From Desulfobulbus sp. (GTDB lineage: Bacteria > Desulfobacterota > Desulfobulbia > Desulfobulbales > Desulfobulbaceae): a stretch of DNA of 45,186 nucleotides. The position numbers and the translations under genes are program-made. Below the pieces are notes generated by a model that was not told where the DNA came from, searched no databases, and saw only the letters and a program-made list of their open reading frames with translations. The stretch is from NCBI GenBank assembly GCA_003604995.1, contig QZJD01000024.1, forward strand, positions 1-45,186, read 5' to 3'. Shown one piece after another: positions 8,837 to 18,177 of the stretch; position 1 is the stretch's first letter, and each line of letters starts with the position of its first letter.

Positions 8837-11526
8837 CAGGAGTGTTCCGGGACGCAGGTCCCTGCTGAAGGAATCCATTTCCGCAGGAGCCGATACAGCT
8901 CGGCGCGGTTAACCGGCTTGGGAAGATACTCATCCATGCCGGCGGCAAGGCACCGTTCCCGGTCCCCGTCCATAACACAAGCGGTCAGGGCGATGACCGC
9001 CACATGACCGCCCCGTTCGGCCTCTTCCCGCCTGATCTGCTGCACGGCCTCATAGCCGTCCATTTCCGGCATCTGCAAATCCATCAGTATACAGGAAAAA
9101 TTTCCTTTGCGCCAGGCCTGCACCGCATCCCGACCGTTGCCCACCGTGGTGACCGCAAGACCAAGATGCTCGAGGAGCGTAATGATCAGAGTGGTATTGA
9201 TGAAATCGTCTTCCGCAAGCAGTACATGGCCCGGCAGGGTTGACGATGGTCCGCAGTCCCTCGCGGCCGGGGCTTTGGCGTCTTGAGCAACCGGAGGACG
9301 ACCTGCCCGGGAAAAGGAGACAACGAACCAGAATCGGGCTCCGCGTTCTTCCCTGTTTTCTACTTTGATCCTGCCGCCCATGAGCTGCACAATGCGCTGC
9401 GATATCGGCAAGCCGAGTCCTGTGCCGCCATATCTGCGGGAATGCGAGGAATCGGCCTGCACAAAGGCTTCAAAAATCGCCTCCTGCTGCCCAGGATCCA
9501 CGCCGATGCCGGTGTCGACTACCTCGAAGAGCACCCGGACTTCATCCGGGCCGGCTGACTCCTGAAGGGTTACCCGAACGGTTACCGATCCCTGCTCAGT
9601 GAACTTCAGCCCGTTGCCGATCAGGTTAAATAACACCTGCATGAGGCGCTGGTCATCACCGTTCAACAGATCCGGCAGCTGTTCATCGATCACCAGGTCC
9701 AGCCCCACGCCCTTCCGTTTCGCCTGCACGGAAAAACTGCCGATTACCTCATACAGAAGTTCCCGCAGGGAGAAGGGGCCCACATCCAGGGCATGATGCT
9801 CGCTTTCGTGCCGGGAAAATTCGAGGATATCATTGATGATCTTCATCAGCCGCACGGCCGAGGCATGGATCAGAGCCAGCTTGCCTTTTTGCTCGCCCTC
9901 ATCTTCTCTGGAGAGTAAGAATTCGCTCAGCCCGATTATTCCGTTCATCGGTGTTCGAATCTCATGGCTCATATTGGCCAGAAAATCGCTTTTCGCCCGG
10001 CTGGCGATTTCAGCGGCGGCACGGGCCTGCTCAAGCTCCTGTTCCGCCCTCTTGCGCTCCCTGATATCCTCCACGACCCAGACCACCCCATGGGCAAGAT
10101 TGTCTTGATCAATAGCCCTGCCGCTCAATGAGCAGGGAATCAGGGTTCCGTCCTTGCGCCGCAGCAGGTATTCGATATGTTCCAGGTCCCGTCGGGCCAG
10201 TTGCCTGGCGTAGGCCTGCACAAATCTGCGGAACGACCGCCGACTGGAAAAGAAACGACGGACCTTCGCCCCCACGACCTCGGCTTCGCTGTACCCCAGA
10301 ATGGCGCACAACTTGGCGTTCACACTGCTGACCCGGCCGTTGCGCACCAGAAGGATCCCCACCAGGCTTGCGGCGAGGATTGTTTCCAGCTCCCGCATGG
10401 TGGCCAGACGCGAGTCCTCCGCCCGCCTGTTCCTCTCTCGACCCAACCGAACCTCCTCGGTGAGCAGTTCCTCCTTGTAGGCGTGGAGAAAGGCCAGAAT
10501 AATGACGAATCCGGCAAGAAAGACAAAGGAATTCGCCAGGAAGACCGGCAGAAAAGGATATCGGTAGAGCTGCAGGGTGGCAATCCGCCAGCCCGGGAGA
10601 TCCGTGGCCGCAAAATCGACCCGGTGGCGAAGGCCGTTATAACGGATCAGCTCCTGATCAAGAAAAAAGGGCATGGGCGCGAGGGGGCGGTCGCTGAACT
10701 GGCGGGTCTCCCGCAGGCGGGCACGCTGTTTTTCGCTTAACGGCAGAGCCGCGCAAAAGAGCCACTCCGGCCTGGTTGTCGAAAAAACGATGCCGTCCGG
10801 TGAAAGCAGCAGAACGTCATAGGGCTTTGCGCTGTTGACATAGTAATCGATAAAATCCAGGGGAGCCTTGATGACCAGTACGCCCAGAGGTTCTTGCCGG
10901 TCGCCGCTGAAGATCGGTTCGCTGAAATACAGGCCCCGCTCGCCGGTGGTGATCCCGAGACCGGCATACTGAACTGATTGTCCGGCCATGGCCTGAAGAA
11001 AATAGGGGCGGAACCGGTAATTATTGCCGGCCAGGGACTTGCCGTCGTCATACGGAGTGCCCCCTACCACCGTTCCGTTCCGATCGAGCGCATATACCAG
11101 GGAAACGCCGAGGATCCCCTTGGCCATGGCCAGCTCTTCAAGCATATTCCCGTTGTCCGGCGGCTGGAGTCCCGCGAGAACGGAGAAGAGTTCGCTGGAC
11201 TGGGCAATAAAGTTCGCGGCATCGGAAAAATGATGGAGAACAAAGGCGTTGACCTCACGGGCCAGATGGTCCGTTACGCTCTTTTGCCGAACGGCGGCGA
11301 AAGAGCGCGCGACAAAATCACAACCGATCGCAATCAGCAGAGAAAGGATGAGGGTAACAGAGAGGGTGAGCAAAATCCGTTTGCGCAACGGTTTGTTCCG
11401 CAAGACGCGGACCCTGGTTCCGGGAAGCGGATGGAAAAAACGCCCCAGCAAGGAGTCTTGCCGACCGGAATCGGCTTCAGTCCGGGACTTCATGGTCCTG
11501 CACGCTCCGTAGCAAGAAAAAAACAT
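8836..11526 (-). CDS. Membrane hybrid sensor histidine kinase (Cache-PAS-HisKA-HATPase-REC)
   Basis: An 896-residue hybrid sensor kinase. In order: membrane helix near residues 50-70, a periplasmic double-Cache-like region, a second helix near 330-350, a PAS domain, HisKA with the phospho-accepting His in FLANMSHEIRTPMNG, an ATPase domain with the N box FNLIGNGLKFTE and G box YGGTGLGLPIS, and a C-terminal receiver with the phosphate-accepting Asp in CILMDLQMPEMDG. No partner response regulator or HPt protein is beside it, so the phosphorelay target is elsewhere. An ATG at 11493 is an equally possible start. It begins 22 bases after the acetolactate synthase-like gene. Confidence 0.92.
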   Translation of the reverse strand: MFFSCYGACRTMKSRTEADSGRQDSLLGRFFHPLPGTRVRVLRNKPLRKRILLTLSVTLILSLLIAIGCDFVARSFAAVRQKSVTDHLAREVNAFVLHHFSDAANFIAQSSELFSVLAGLQPPDNGNMLEELAMAKGILGVSLVYALDRNGTVVGGTPYDDGKSLAGNNYRFRPYFLQAMAGQSVQYAGLGITTGERGLYFSEPIFSGDRQEPLGVLVIKAPLDFIDYYVNSAKPYDVLLLSPDGIVFSTTRPEWLFCAALPLSEKQRARLRETRQFSDRPLAPMPFFLDQELIRYNGLRHRVDFAATDLPGWRIATLQLYRYPFLPVFLANSFVFLAGFVIILAFLHAYKEELLTEEVRLGRERNRRAEDSRLATMRELETILAASLVGILLVRNGRVSSVNAKLCAILGYSEAEVVGAKVRRFFSSRRSFRRFVQAYARQLARRDLEHIEYLLRRKDGTLIPCSLSGRAIDQDNLAHGVVWVVEDIRERKRAEQELEQARAAAEIASRAKSDFLANMSHEIRTPMNGIIGLSEFLLSREDEGEQKGKLALIHASAVRLMKIINDILEFSRHESEHHALDVGPFSLRELLYEVIGSFSVQAKRKGVGLDLVIDEQLPDLLNGDDQRLMQVLFNLIGNGLKFTEQGSVTVRVTLQESAGPDEVRVLFEVVDTGIGVDPGQQEAIFEAFVQADSSHSRRYGGTGLGLPISQRIVQLMGGRIKVENREERGARFWFVVSFSRAGRPPVAQDAKAPAARDCGPSSTLPGHVLLAEDDFINTTLIITLLEHLGLAVTTVGNGRDAVQAWRKGNFSCILMDLQMPEMDGYEAVQQIRREEAERGGHVAVIALTACVMDGDRERCLAAGMDEYLPKPVNRAELYRLLRKWIPSAGTCVPEHS

Positions 11527-11548
11527 GCCCCCCCCTGGACGCCCTGGT

Positions 11549-13189
11549 TCAGATGGGGCATACCAGCTGGCCGAGTTTTTGGGTGAGTTTCATGTTTTCG
11601 CGGTAATCGACGGGAACGTCGATCACCACCAGGGTGTTGTCGGCAAAGGCCTGTTCAAGGACCGGCAAGAGTTCCGCCGCCGCTGCCACACGATAGCCCT
11701 TTGCGCCGAATGATTCGGCGTACCTGACAAAATCCGGATTGCCGAAATCCACCAGGCCGCTGCGGCCGAACCGCCGATCCTGGTGCCATTTGATCAGACC
11801 ATAGCCGCCATCGTTCCAGATCATGATCACCACGGGAATCCCGTAGCGGAGCGCGGTTTCAATCTCCTGGGAGTTCATCATGAAGCCGGCATCGCCGGTA
11901 ATGACCAGGACCCGTCGCTCGGGATGCACCAGCTTGGCGGCGATGCCCCCGGGCAGCCCGATACCCATGGCGGCAAACCCGTTGGAGATGATGCAGGTAT
12001 TCGGACGCTCGCAGGGGTAAAGCCGGGCGATCCACATCTTGTGTGCGCCCACGTCGGAAATCAGGATATCATGATCATCGAGGATCTTGCGGGTGTCATG
12101 CAGGATCCGCTGGGGTTTCAGGGGGAAGCTGTCATCCGTGCTGCTGCCGGACAGTTCATCAATAATATGCTTTCTGAGGACTGAGACCCCCTGGACCGGC
12201 TCCCGGCGGACCAGACGGGCAATACCCTGCAACGATGCACCGATGTCCCCGGTCAGGCTCACTTCAGGAATGTAACGGGCATCGATCTCAGCGTCAATAT
12301 GGTCGATATGGATGATCTTCTTGTCGCCCCGTGGATGCCACAGATACGGATGGTATTCGACCATGTCGAAGCCCACGCAGATGACGAGGTCGGCGCGATC
12401 AAAACCGCAGGCCACGAGGTCATGGGCCTGCAGGCCTATGGCTCCGAGACAGAGTGGATGCGAAAAAGGCATGATGCCCTTGGCCATGAAGGTGGTGGCT
12501 ACGGGCACGCCGAGCTTTTCCGCGAAATCAACCAGTGCGCCGCCGGCCCGGGCACGCACCACGCCGTTGCCGGCCAGAATGATCGGAAAAGCGGCATCGG
12601 CAATAACCTGCGTGGCCTTTTCGATCTTTTCCGCCCTGGGCCGGGGCGGCTGCGGCCATTGGACCCGCAATGGGACATTTTCATCGGAAACCGGCATTGC
12701 CGCGATATTTTCAGGGAAGGAGATAAAGGCGCCCCCGGGCTTTTCCGCCAGGGCCACCTTAAAGGCTTTGCGCACCACCTCAGGTACGATTTCCGGTTCC
12801 AGGACCGCTACGCTGTACTTTGCCACAGGCGCAAACAAATTGACCAGATCCACCACCTGATGACTTTCCTTGTGCATGCGGGTGGTTCCGCCCTGGCCGG
12901 CCAGGGCGACAATGGGCGCATGATCCATGTTGGCGTCGGCAAAGCCGGTGAGGAGGTTGGTGGCCCCGGGCCCCAGCGTGGCAAGACACACACCGGGTCT
13001 GCCGGTCAGACGGCCGTACATGTCCGCCATAAACGCGGCGGCCTGTTCATGCCGGACGGTGATGAATCTGATGGGGCTGTCCAGGAGGGCGTCAACAACG
13101 TGGAGAATTTCTTCGCCCGGAATACCGAAAATATACTCAACCCCTTCGTTTTCCAGACAACTGACGAAAAGTCGCGCAGCAGTGATCAT
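11549..13189 (-). CDS. Acetolactate synthase-like thiamine-diphosphate enzyme
   Basis: A 546-residue enzyme of the thiamine-diphosphate family. The catalytic Glu is in TVRHEQAAAFMADMYGR (Glu48), and GPGATNLLTG follows. The cofactor motif begins at GDAGFMMNSQEIETA and ends in NDGGYGLIKWHQ, a form characteristic of catabolic acetolactate synthases (AlsS/BudB type), which join two pyruvates to acetolactate without a regulatory subunit. No ilvN-like small subunit or acetolactate decarboxylase is adjacent, so the true substrate is not certain; other decarboxylases of the family remain possible. The start at 13189 has an AGGG site. It heads the long leftward gene run that contains thiL, which makes its cofactor. 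Confidence 0.88.
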   Translation of the reverse strand: MITAARLFVSCLENEGVEYIFGIPGEEILHVVDALLDSPIRFITVRHEQAAAFMADMYGRLTGRPGVCLATLGPGATNLLTGFADANMDHAPIVALAGQGGTTRMHKESHQVVDLVNLFAPVAKYSVAVLEPEIVPEVVRKAFKVALAEKPGGAFISFPENIAAMPVSDENVPLRVQWPQPPRPRAEKIEKATQVIADAAFPIILAGNGVVRARAGGALVDFAEKLGVPVATTFMAKGIMPFSHPLCLGAIGLQAHDLVACGFDRADLVICVGFDMVEYHPYLWHPRGDKKIIHIDHIDAEIDARYIPEVSLTGDIGASLQGIARLVRREPVQGVSVLRKHIIDELSGSSTDDSFPLKPQRILHDTRKILDDHDILISDVGAHKMWIARLYPCERPNTCIISNGFAAMGIGLPGGIAAKLVHPERRVLVITGDAGFMMNSQEIETALRYGIPVVIMIWNDGGYGLIKWHQDRRFGRSGLVDFGNPDFVRYAESFGAKGYRVAAAAELLPVLEQAFADNTLVVIDVPVDYRENMKLTQKLGQLVCPI

Positions 13190-13250
13190 AGTGTCCCTGA
13201 GCTGAATTCATGTAAAAAATGATGGCTCAGGATATCCCAGCGGCCGCCTT

Positions 13251-13305
13251 TTTGTTAAGTCTTTTTTGTCGACACCTCTGATCCCCTGACAGGATCTTTG
13301 TTAAG
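13251..13305. promoter_or_regulatory. Direct repeat upstream of the acetolactate synthase-like gene
   Basis: TTTGTTAAG occurs at 13251-13259 and again at 13297-13305, 46 bases apart, with the inverted repeat GATCC..GGATC (13280-13296) between them. The block lies 60-115 bases before the start of the leftward gene at 13189 and could be an operator region. No bound regulator can be named. Confidence 0.35.
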
Positions 13306-13361
13306 CAACAACTCCGTACCCGCGAAGATGGCACGAAGCCGTCACGGAATCAGAAAAATGG

Positions 13362-13396
13362 CAAAAGGGACCGTTTACGGTTTACGGCCCCTTTTG
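13362..13396 (-). terminator. Probable terminator after the pstS-like gene
   Basis: CAAAAGGG (13362-13369) pairs with CCCTTTTG (13389-13396), and inside it CCGT pairs with ACGG. The stem is about 12 base pairs with one mismatch. Read leftward the right-hand strand ends in CCCTTTTGCCATTTTT, so it can end transcription of the gene at 13454-14386. The A-rich opposite arm may also let it work rightward. Confidence 0.6.
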
Positions 13397-13453
13397 ATCT
13401 GGAACACATCTACGGGATCGTTTCCGGTTGACGGGGCGACAACTCCACCCAAT

Positions 13454-14386
13454 CTACTGCACGGAATCAAAGTTGGCGATCCGATCCGTATGCTCCCAGT
13501 ACTTGAATTTTTCCTTCAGCCCTTTGCCGCGGGCCAAATTCACGGTGCCGGCCTCTTCGATGACCTTCTGTCCCTCGGGCGACAGGGCAAAATCGATGAA
13601 CTTCATCACCTCGGCATGATTGGGTGAATCAGGATTCACGGCCAGGTAAAGCGGCCGGAAGTACGGGTAGGCTCCGGAGGCAATGTTGTCCATGGTTGCC
13701 TCCATGCCATTGACCTTCAGAATCTTCAGATTCTTGCCGTCCTGGACCCTTCTTTTCGCACTGCTCACCCCGGTGATGCCGAAGGCAATCCTGTCCACGG
13801 TGATCTTGTTCTCCAGGGGGCCGGTGTCAGGAACGCGCAGGGCGGTCGGCGTATATTCGGTGTTCATGTCCTCAAAAATCATTCGCAGGGACATGTAGCC
13901 GACACCGGAAATATGGCCTTCCCGGGCAACCACCAGGATGTTGGCATCGTTGCCTCCTACTTCCTTCCAGTTGGTGATACGACCGAGCAGAATGTCCTTG
14001 ACCTGCTGGGTCGTCAGATCCGTGACCGGAGTTTCCTTGTTGACAATCGGAACCAGGGCATCCCAGCCCACCTGGTAGAGCACCACCTTTCCCTCCTCCG
14101 CCGGGAAATCATCGGGCTGGCTGGGCCGACAGGTTCCGCCCATGTCGGCCTCGCCGGAATTGGTGTCCCGGATACCCTTGGTGGCGCCGCCGCCGGACAG
14201 GGAGATAATCGTCCCGGATTTCTGCTGGTAGGCCGCGGCCAGTTCGGTCATGAAGGCCTGCCGGGTAATACCGCAACCGGTCCAGCGCAGCTTGGCCTGG
14301 GCCATGGCGCTGCCCGCCGTTATCAGCAGGGCCGCCAGGATCAGCGCAAAGTTGACCAGGGTTTTATTGGGTTGGATTGCCTGCAT
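13454..14386 (-). CDS. PstS-like periplasmic phosphate-binding protein (divergent)
   Basis: A 310-residue secreted binding protein of the PstS family. The signal peptide ends at SAMA (residue 29). Family features are ISLSGGGATKGIRD near residue 60, QQVKDILLGRITNWKEVGG near 125-144, and the C-terminal FIDFALSPEGQKVIEEAG. The usual first motif AGSST is replaced by WTGCGITR, and the R..GSGT loop by AREGHISGVGY, so the ligand may be an oxyanion other than phosphate. No pstC, pstA or pstB is near. The start at 14386 has GGAGG in front. It is transcribed away from a second PstS-like gene at 15200. Confidence 0.88.
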   Translation of the reverse strand: MQAIQPNKTLVNFALILAALLITAGSAMAQAKLRWTGCGITRQAFMTELAAAYQQKSGTIISLSGGGATKGIRDTNSGEADMGGTCRPSQPDDFPAEEGKVVLYQVGWDALVPIVNKETPVTDLTTQQVKDILLGRITNWKEVGGNDANILVVAREGHISGVGYMSLRMIFEDMNTEYTPTALRVPDTGPLENKITVDRIAFGITGVSSAKRRVQDGKNLKILKVNGMEATMDNIASGAYPYFRPLYLAVNPDSPNHAEVMKFIDFALSPEGQKVIEEAGTVNLARGKGLKEKFKYWEHTDRIANFDSVQ

Positions 14387-15199
14387 AACGTCTCCCTCCG
14401 GTTCATGGTACTGATGATGTTCTTAAATTTATATAATTTTACCATCGCCAGGGTTTTCCGGCAAGACGAGCCGGGCGTCCCAGACGTTTAACATACTCTT
14501 TTTCCGATTTTTTTTAAGACAAAAAAAATCATTGCCACGCCGTCGGCAAAGCACACATCGTAGTACCACCAGACCGTCTTCGCCCCACGGACGGCAAGGT
14601 ATTACATTATCGATATCATCAATTTTTATGCCAAACCAAAACATCATCCCGTTTGGTCGTTTTAATCAAGCGATGAACTCTCTTCTGTCGCAGCCCTCGT
14701 GGTCCTATTGCCGTCAGGGCGATCCAGTGGTTTGTCATTGATAAAAAAAGCGGAACATCAAAGGATATTAAGATTTCTTGACCTGCATTAACAATTTCAT
14801 TATTTTCTTTCGATTCCATTTTACTTTGGCTTATATTTTTTGATATATTAAAAATCAGACAAATCCATTGGTCGCAGCCAGCCTCAATTTTCCGCGACCC
14901 GTTGACTGCGTCTTCAGCATAGGTGTACCCAATCCCGATTTTCCTGGAATTAAGCCGAATCTCAGGAAAAACCGCGCAAGGCGGGGCAACGGGAGATTTT
15001 GAAATGACCAGATTTCTTCCCCCTTTGAACAAGGAGGATTACGAGCGACTCAAGGACACGGACCGGTAACACCATTGCCGGTCCCCCCTGCCCTTGCGTC
15101 ACGGGAACCCCTCACCTTCCCACCCGGAAAGGAAGCTGTCAGCATGCCCGTCCGAAAGCCCATTCGGATGAAACCCAAAGCACTTCATGGAGGTAAATT
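14387..15199. other. AT-rich intergenic region between the two binding-protein genes
   Basis: An 813-base gap without a gene I can support. It is AT-rich at about 14400-14550 and 14730-14870, unlike its surroundings. Two overlapping minus-strand frames (14429-14647 and 14619-15032) have no ribosome site or recognisable sequence. The gap must hold the promoters of both flanking, divergently transcribed genes; TATAAATTTAAG read leftward near 14425-14440 is a possible -10 region for the left gene. A short frame at 15004-15069 is listed separately. Confidence 0.6.
15004..15069 (+). pseudogene. Possible 21-codon remnant resembling the start of a ParB-like protein
   Basis: ATG at 15004 opens a 21-codon frame with the text LPPLNKEDYERLKD and stops with TAA at 15067. 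LPPL followed by a short acidic helix and ERLK is a common beginning of ParB/nuclease-domain proteins, but the frame ends before any diagnostic motif. It may be the scar of a decayed gene in the AT-rich gap, or chance. Confidence 0.2.
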
Positions 15200-16081
15200 A
15201 TGAACAAGCAATGGAAAATGATTGTCGTCGCGGCCCTGGCCGTATTTGCCTGCGCAACCGTTCAGGCGCAGGAAACCATAACCACCGCGGGCTCCAGCAC
15301 CATCCGCCCGATTGTCGACGCGTCCGCCAAGGCCTTCAAGGTCACCCACCCCAAGGTTAACTTCGTCGTCGGCGGCGGCGGCAGCAGTCACGGGGTCAAG
15401 GCCGCCGGCACCGGCGAGGTCATGCTCGGCCAGTGCTCCCGCTTTGTCAAGGAACAGGAGATGAAGGAGTATCCCGACCTCGTTCCTTTCAAAATCGGCC
15501 TCGACGGGGTAGCGGTCATTGTCAACGCCGACAACGGCCTGCCCGCCATCAGCAAGGAACAGGTCCGCGACATCTATACCGGCAAGGTAACCAACTGGAA
15601 GGAACTGGGCGGCAAGGATGCCCCCATCTTTCTCGTTACCAAGGAAGAAGGACGCTCCACCCTGGAGCTGTTCCTTGAATATTTTGAGCTTGAATCCAAG
15701 GAACTCGACGAGAACGGCAAGAAAGTGACCGTCCACCGGAAAAAAGGAGATCCGGAATTCAGCACGGTCAGGGCCCAGATCATCGGGGACAACAAGGAAG
15801 CCATTGCCGCGGTCGCCACCAAGCCCGACGCCATTGCGTATGTGTCCGTGGGCACGGCCCAGGAAATAGCCAAAAGGGGCGCCAAAATCCACCTTCTGAC
15901 CCTGGACGGCGTTCCCGCCACCATCGAGAACGTGGGCAACGAAACCTATCCCTTCCGCCGACCCCTGCATGTGGTGACTAAAGGCGAGCCCCAGGGCACA
16001 TTGAAGGAGTTCGTGGATTTCATGCTCAGCGAAGAAGGGCAAAAAATTGTTCAGTCACTTGAGTTCATCAGAGTAAACTGA
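15200..16081 (+). CDS. PstS-family phosphate ABC transporter substrate-binding protein
   Basis: A 293-residue secreted PstS-like protein. The signal peptide ends at VQA (residue 23). Ligand-loop motifs are present: TTAGSSTIRPI (near 28-38), GGGGSSHGVKA (near 58-68) and TKEEGRSTLELF (near 149-160), plus the structural QVRDIYTGKVTNWKELGG. The first two match phosphate-binding PstS proteins better than its neighbour does. GGAGGTAAATT precedes the ATG. No permease genes follow; instead a chemoreceptor starts 111 bases downstream on the same strand, with only a hairpin between, so the two may be co-transcribed. Confidence 0.9.
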   Translation: MNKQWKMIVVAALAVFACATVQAQETITTAGSSTIRPIVDASAKAFKVTHPKVNFVVGGGGSSHGVKAAGTGEVMLGQCSRFVKEQEMKEYPDLVPFKIGLDGVAVIVNADNGLPAISKEQVRDIYTGKVTNWKELGGKDAPIFLVTKEEGRSTLELFLEYFELESKELDENGKKVTVHRKKGDPEFSTVRAQIIGDNKEAIAAVATKPDAIAYVSVGTAQEIAKRGAKIHLLTLDGVPATIENVGNETYPFRRPLHVVTKGEPQGTLKEFVDFMLSEEGQKIVQSLEFIRVN

Positions 16082-16100
16082 TATATTTACTCAGAAACTC

Positions 16101-16130
16101 CCTCCGCCGGGCACAACTGCCCGGTGGAGG
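16101..16130 (+). terminator. Strong hairpin between the binding protein and the receptor gene
   Basis: CCTCCGCCGGGCA (16101-16113), loop CAAC, TGCCCGGTGGAGG (16118-16130): a 13-pair stem with one G-U pair. No T-run follows, so it may weaken rather than end transcription, or protect the 3' end of the upstream message and set a ratio between the abundant binding protein and the receptor. Confidence 0.5.
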
Positions 16131-16192
16131 GGTCATGCATGCCGACCTCAGGGCTTCGCGTGCTGCCCCAACTCTAACCTGAAGGGTGTCCG

Positions 16193-18133
16193 ATGTCAGT
16201 CTTTCGCTCCCAGAGCCTGCGAACCCGGCTCATGATTCCCATCTCCAGCGTGGTGATCGCGATCATCGCCCTGATCAGTCTGGTACTCATCCTCAGCGAG
16301 AAAAAGTCCTTTACCAATGTTACCGCCAGCGTTTCCACCCAGGCCGATGTGGTCAAAATGAGCCTGCAGGAGGACCTGCGCGGCATCGGCGACCGGGAGG
16401 TTCAGCGCACCGAAGCCTCGCTGAAAACCAAGGCGGAAAGCATGGCCAGCCTGGTCGCCGGGCTGGCCCCCACCGTCATCCTCACCTTTGATTTTGACGT
16501 CCTGGACAACTATTGCCGGGCACTGGCCAGGGATCCGGACATTCTCCTGGCCTATGTGATCAGTGTAGATGGCGACATCCTGACCTCCTTCCGCAATGAA
16601 CAGGATGAAACCCTGCGCGGCCTGGTCCCGGACATCGACAAGATGACCGTCAAGGAGGTCGTGGCATCGCTCCAAACGAACGAGTCGGTCTTCAGCGTCG
16701 AGCAGCAGATCAACCAGGACGGCATTCCCCTGGGTCATATCGAGCTCTTTGTGTCCCGGGAAGTGATCAAGGAGCAGACCGAGATCACCAACGATGCCTT
16801 CAGCAAGATCGTCGACAAGGTTGATACCGCCTTTGTCACCCTGATCAGGGGCGTGAGTGAACAAGTGCGGAAATCCATGCTCAACAGCGCCTGGCAGGCG
16901 GTAGCCACCGGCATTGTCGGCATAATTATTCTGACCCTTTCCGTGGCCTTTCTTATCGACCGGTTGATCATCAGGCCGATTTCCAGCGTTATGCACATTA
17001 TCGGCGAAATGGCCATGGGCCACCTGTCGGAGCGGCTGCGGCTCAAGCGCGATGACGAGATCGGCAAAATGTCCGACAGTATCGACTCCCTCTGCGACAC
17101 CCTTGAGCAGGAGGTACTCGGCGCCCTGAGCAAGCTCGCCGACGGCGATCTCCGCTTCCAGGTAACACCAAAGGATGCGCAGGACGCCCTGGGCAATGCC
17201 TTGCAGAAGATGTCCGCCAATCTGACCGCGACCATCCAGCAGATCCAGCACAACTCATCGATTCTCGCCAGTTCTTCGGAAGAGATGTCCGCCATTTCCT
17301 CCCAGCTGGCGGCCAGTTCGGAGCAGTCTACCGCCCAGGCCGCCAATGTCGCGGCCTCCACCGAAGAGATCAATGTCAGTTCCCACGACATCAAGCTCAT
17401 CGCTGAAAAAATGTCAGAAAACATGCAACGCCTGGCCGATGTCACCAAAAAAATCGCCGAGGAAGTCGAAGAAATCGGCAGCAAGGCCATGGAGGGATCA
17501 AATATCAGCGGAAAAGCCCTTGAGATGGTGACCAACGCCAACAACACTATTCTTTCCCTGCAAGAGGCGGCCGGTCAGATCGGGATCACCACCGCAACCA
17601 TTGAAGAGATCACGGAACAAACAAAACTCCTCGCGCTGAACGCCACCATTGAAGCAGCCAGGGCCGGCGATGCCGGCAAGGGTTTCGCGGTGGTCGCCGG
17701 CGAGGTCAAGGAACTGGCCAAGCAGAGCGCCGATGCCGCGGAAAACATCTCCGGGTTGATCAAAGACGTTCAGGACAAGACCGAGAACGCGGCCAAGGCG
17801 ATTGTCGAGGTTTCCGGGATCATCAAACAGCTCAACGAGGCATCGCAGACCATCTCCACGGCGGTCAACAACCATTCCCAGGAAACGGACGGCATGCTCT
17901 CCATCGTCAATGAATCCAAGGTCGCCACCAATGAGGTCACCGACAGTATCGTCTCCCTGGCCTCCGGCGCCAACGAAGTAGCCGCCAATATCCAGGGGGT
18001 AAGCCAGGGCATGGAAGACAGCAGCAGAGGTATACGTCAAATCAATGCCTCCTCTGAAGAACTGGCCCAACTGGCAGTTCAACTCCAGGAACTGGTGGAC
18101 AAATTCAGCCTGAAGTCCGGACCGGCCGCCTGA
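16193..18133 (+). CDS. Methyl-accepting chemotaxis protein with tandem HAMP
   Basis: A 646-residue transmembrane chemoreceptor. Membrane helices lie near residues 13-33 and 236-258, enclosing a periplasmic sensor of about 200 residues with a single-Cache-like core ([17 protein letters not shown]). After the second helix come two HAMP-like units: [14 protein letters not shown] to [13 protein letters not shown], then [16 protein letters not shown] to ALGNALQKM. The signalling tip reads [17 protein letters not shown], the same type as the receptor at 26780-28939. A site GAAGGGTGTCC precedes the ATG. No CheR-binding pentapeptide is seen at the C-terminus. Its place right after a PstS-like gene suggests it may read that binding protein (inference). 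Confidence 0.93.
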   Translation: MSVFRSQSLRTRLMIPISSVVIAIIALISLVLILSEKKSFTNVTASVSTQADVVKMSLQEDLRGIGDREVQRTEASLKTKAESMASLVAGLAPTVILTFDFDVLDNYCRALARDPDILLAYVISVDGDILTSFRNEQDETLRGLVPDIDKMTVKEVVASLQTNESVFSVEQQINQDGIPLGHIELFVSREVIKEQTEITNDAFSKIVDKVDTAFVTLIRGVSEQVRKSMLNSAWQAVATGIVGIIILTLSVAFLIDRLIIRPISSVMHIIGEMAMGHLSERLRLKRDDEIGKMSDSIDSLCDTLEQEVLGALSKLADGDLRFQVTPKDAQDALGNALQKMSANLTATIQQIQHNSSILASSSEEMSAISSQLAASSEQSTAQAANVAASTEEINVSSHDIKLIAEKMSENMQRLADVTKKIAEEVEEIGSKAMEGSNISGKALEMVTNANNTILSLQEAAGQIGITTATIEEITEQTKLLALNATIEAARAGDAGKGFAVVAGEVKELAKQSADAAENISGLIKDVQDKTENAAKAIVEVSGIIKQLNEASQTISTAVNNHSQETDGMLSIVNESKVATNEVTDSIVSLASGANEVAANIQGVSQGMEDSSRGIRQINASSEELAQLAVQLQELVDKFSLKSGPAA

Positions 18134-18139
18134 CCTTCA

Positions 18140-18177
18140 TCAGGGGAGTGGTCAAACGCCGCTCCCCTGATTTTTTT
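18140..18177 (+). terminator. Rho-independent terminator after the receptor gene
   Basis: TCAGGGGAG (18140-18148) pairs perfectly with CTCCCCTGA (18162-18170), followed directly by seven T (18171-18177). It begins 7 bases after the receptor stop and separates it from the following cheY cluster. Confidence 0.9.

Noticed and set aside
14619-15032. 137-codon minus-strand frame in the AT-rich gap
   Set aside because: No ribosome site, no recognisable motif, mixed composition along its length and overlap with another doubtful frame.
16196-17251. 351-codon open frame antisense to the receptor gene
   Set aside because: The receptor on the plus strand is certain, and this frame has the biased Asp/Gly/His/Val composition of a shadow.
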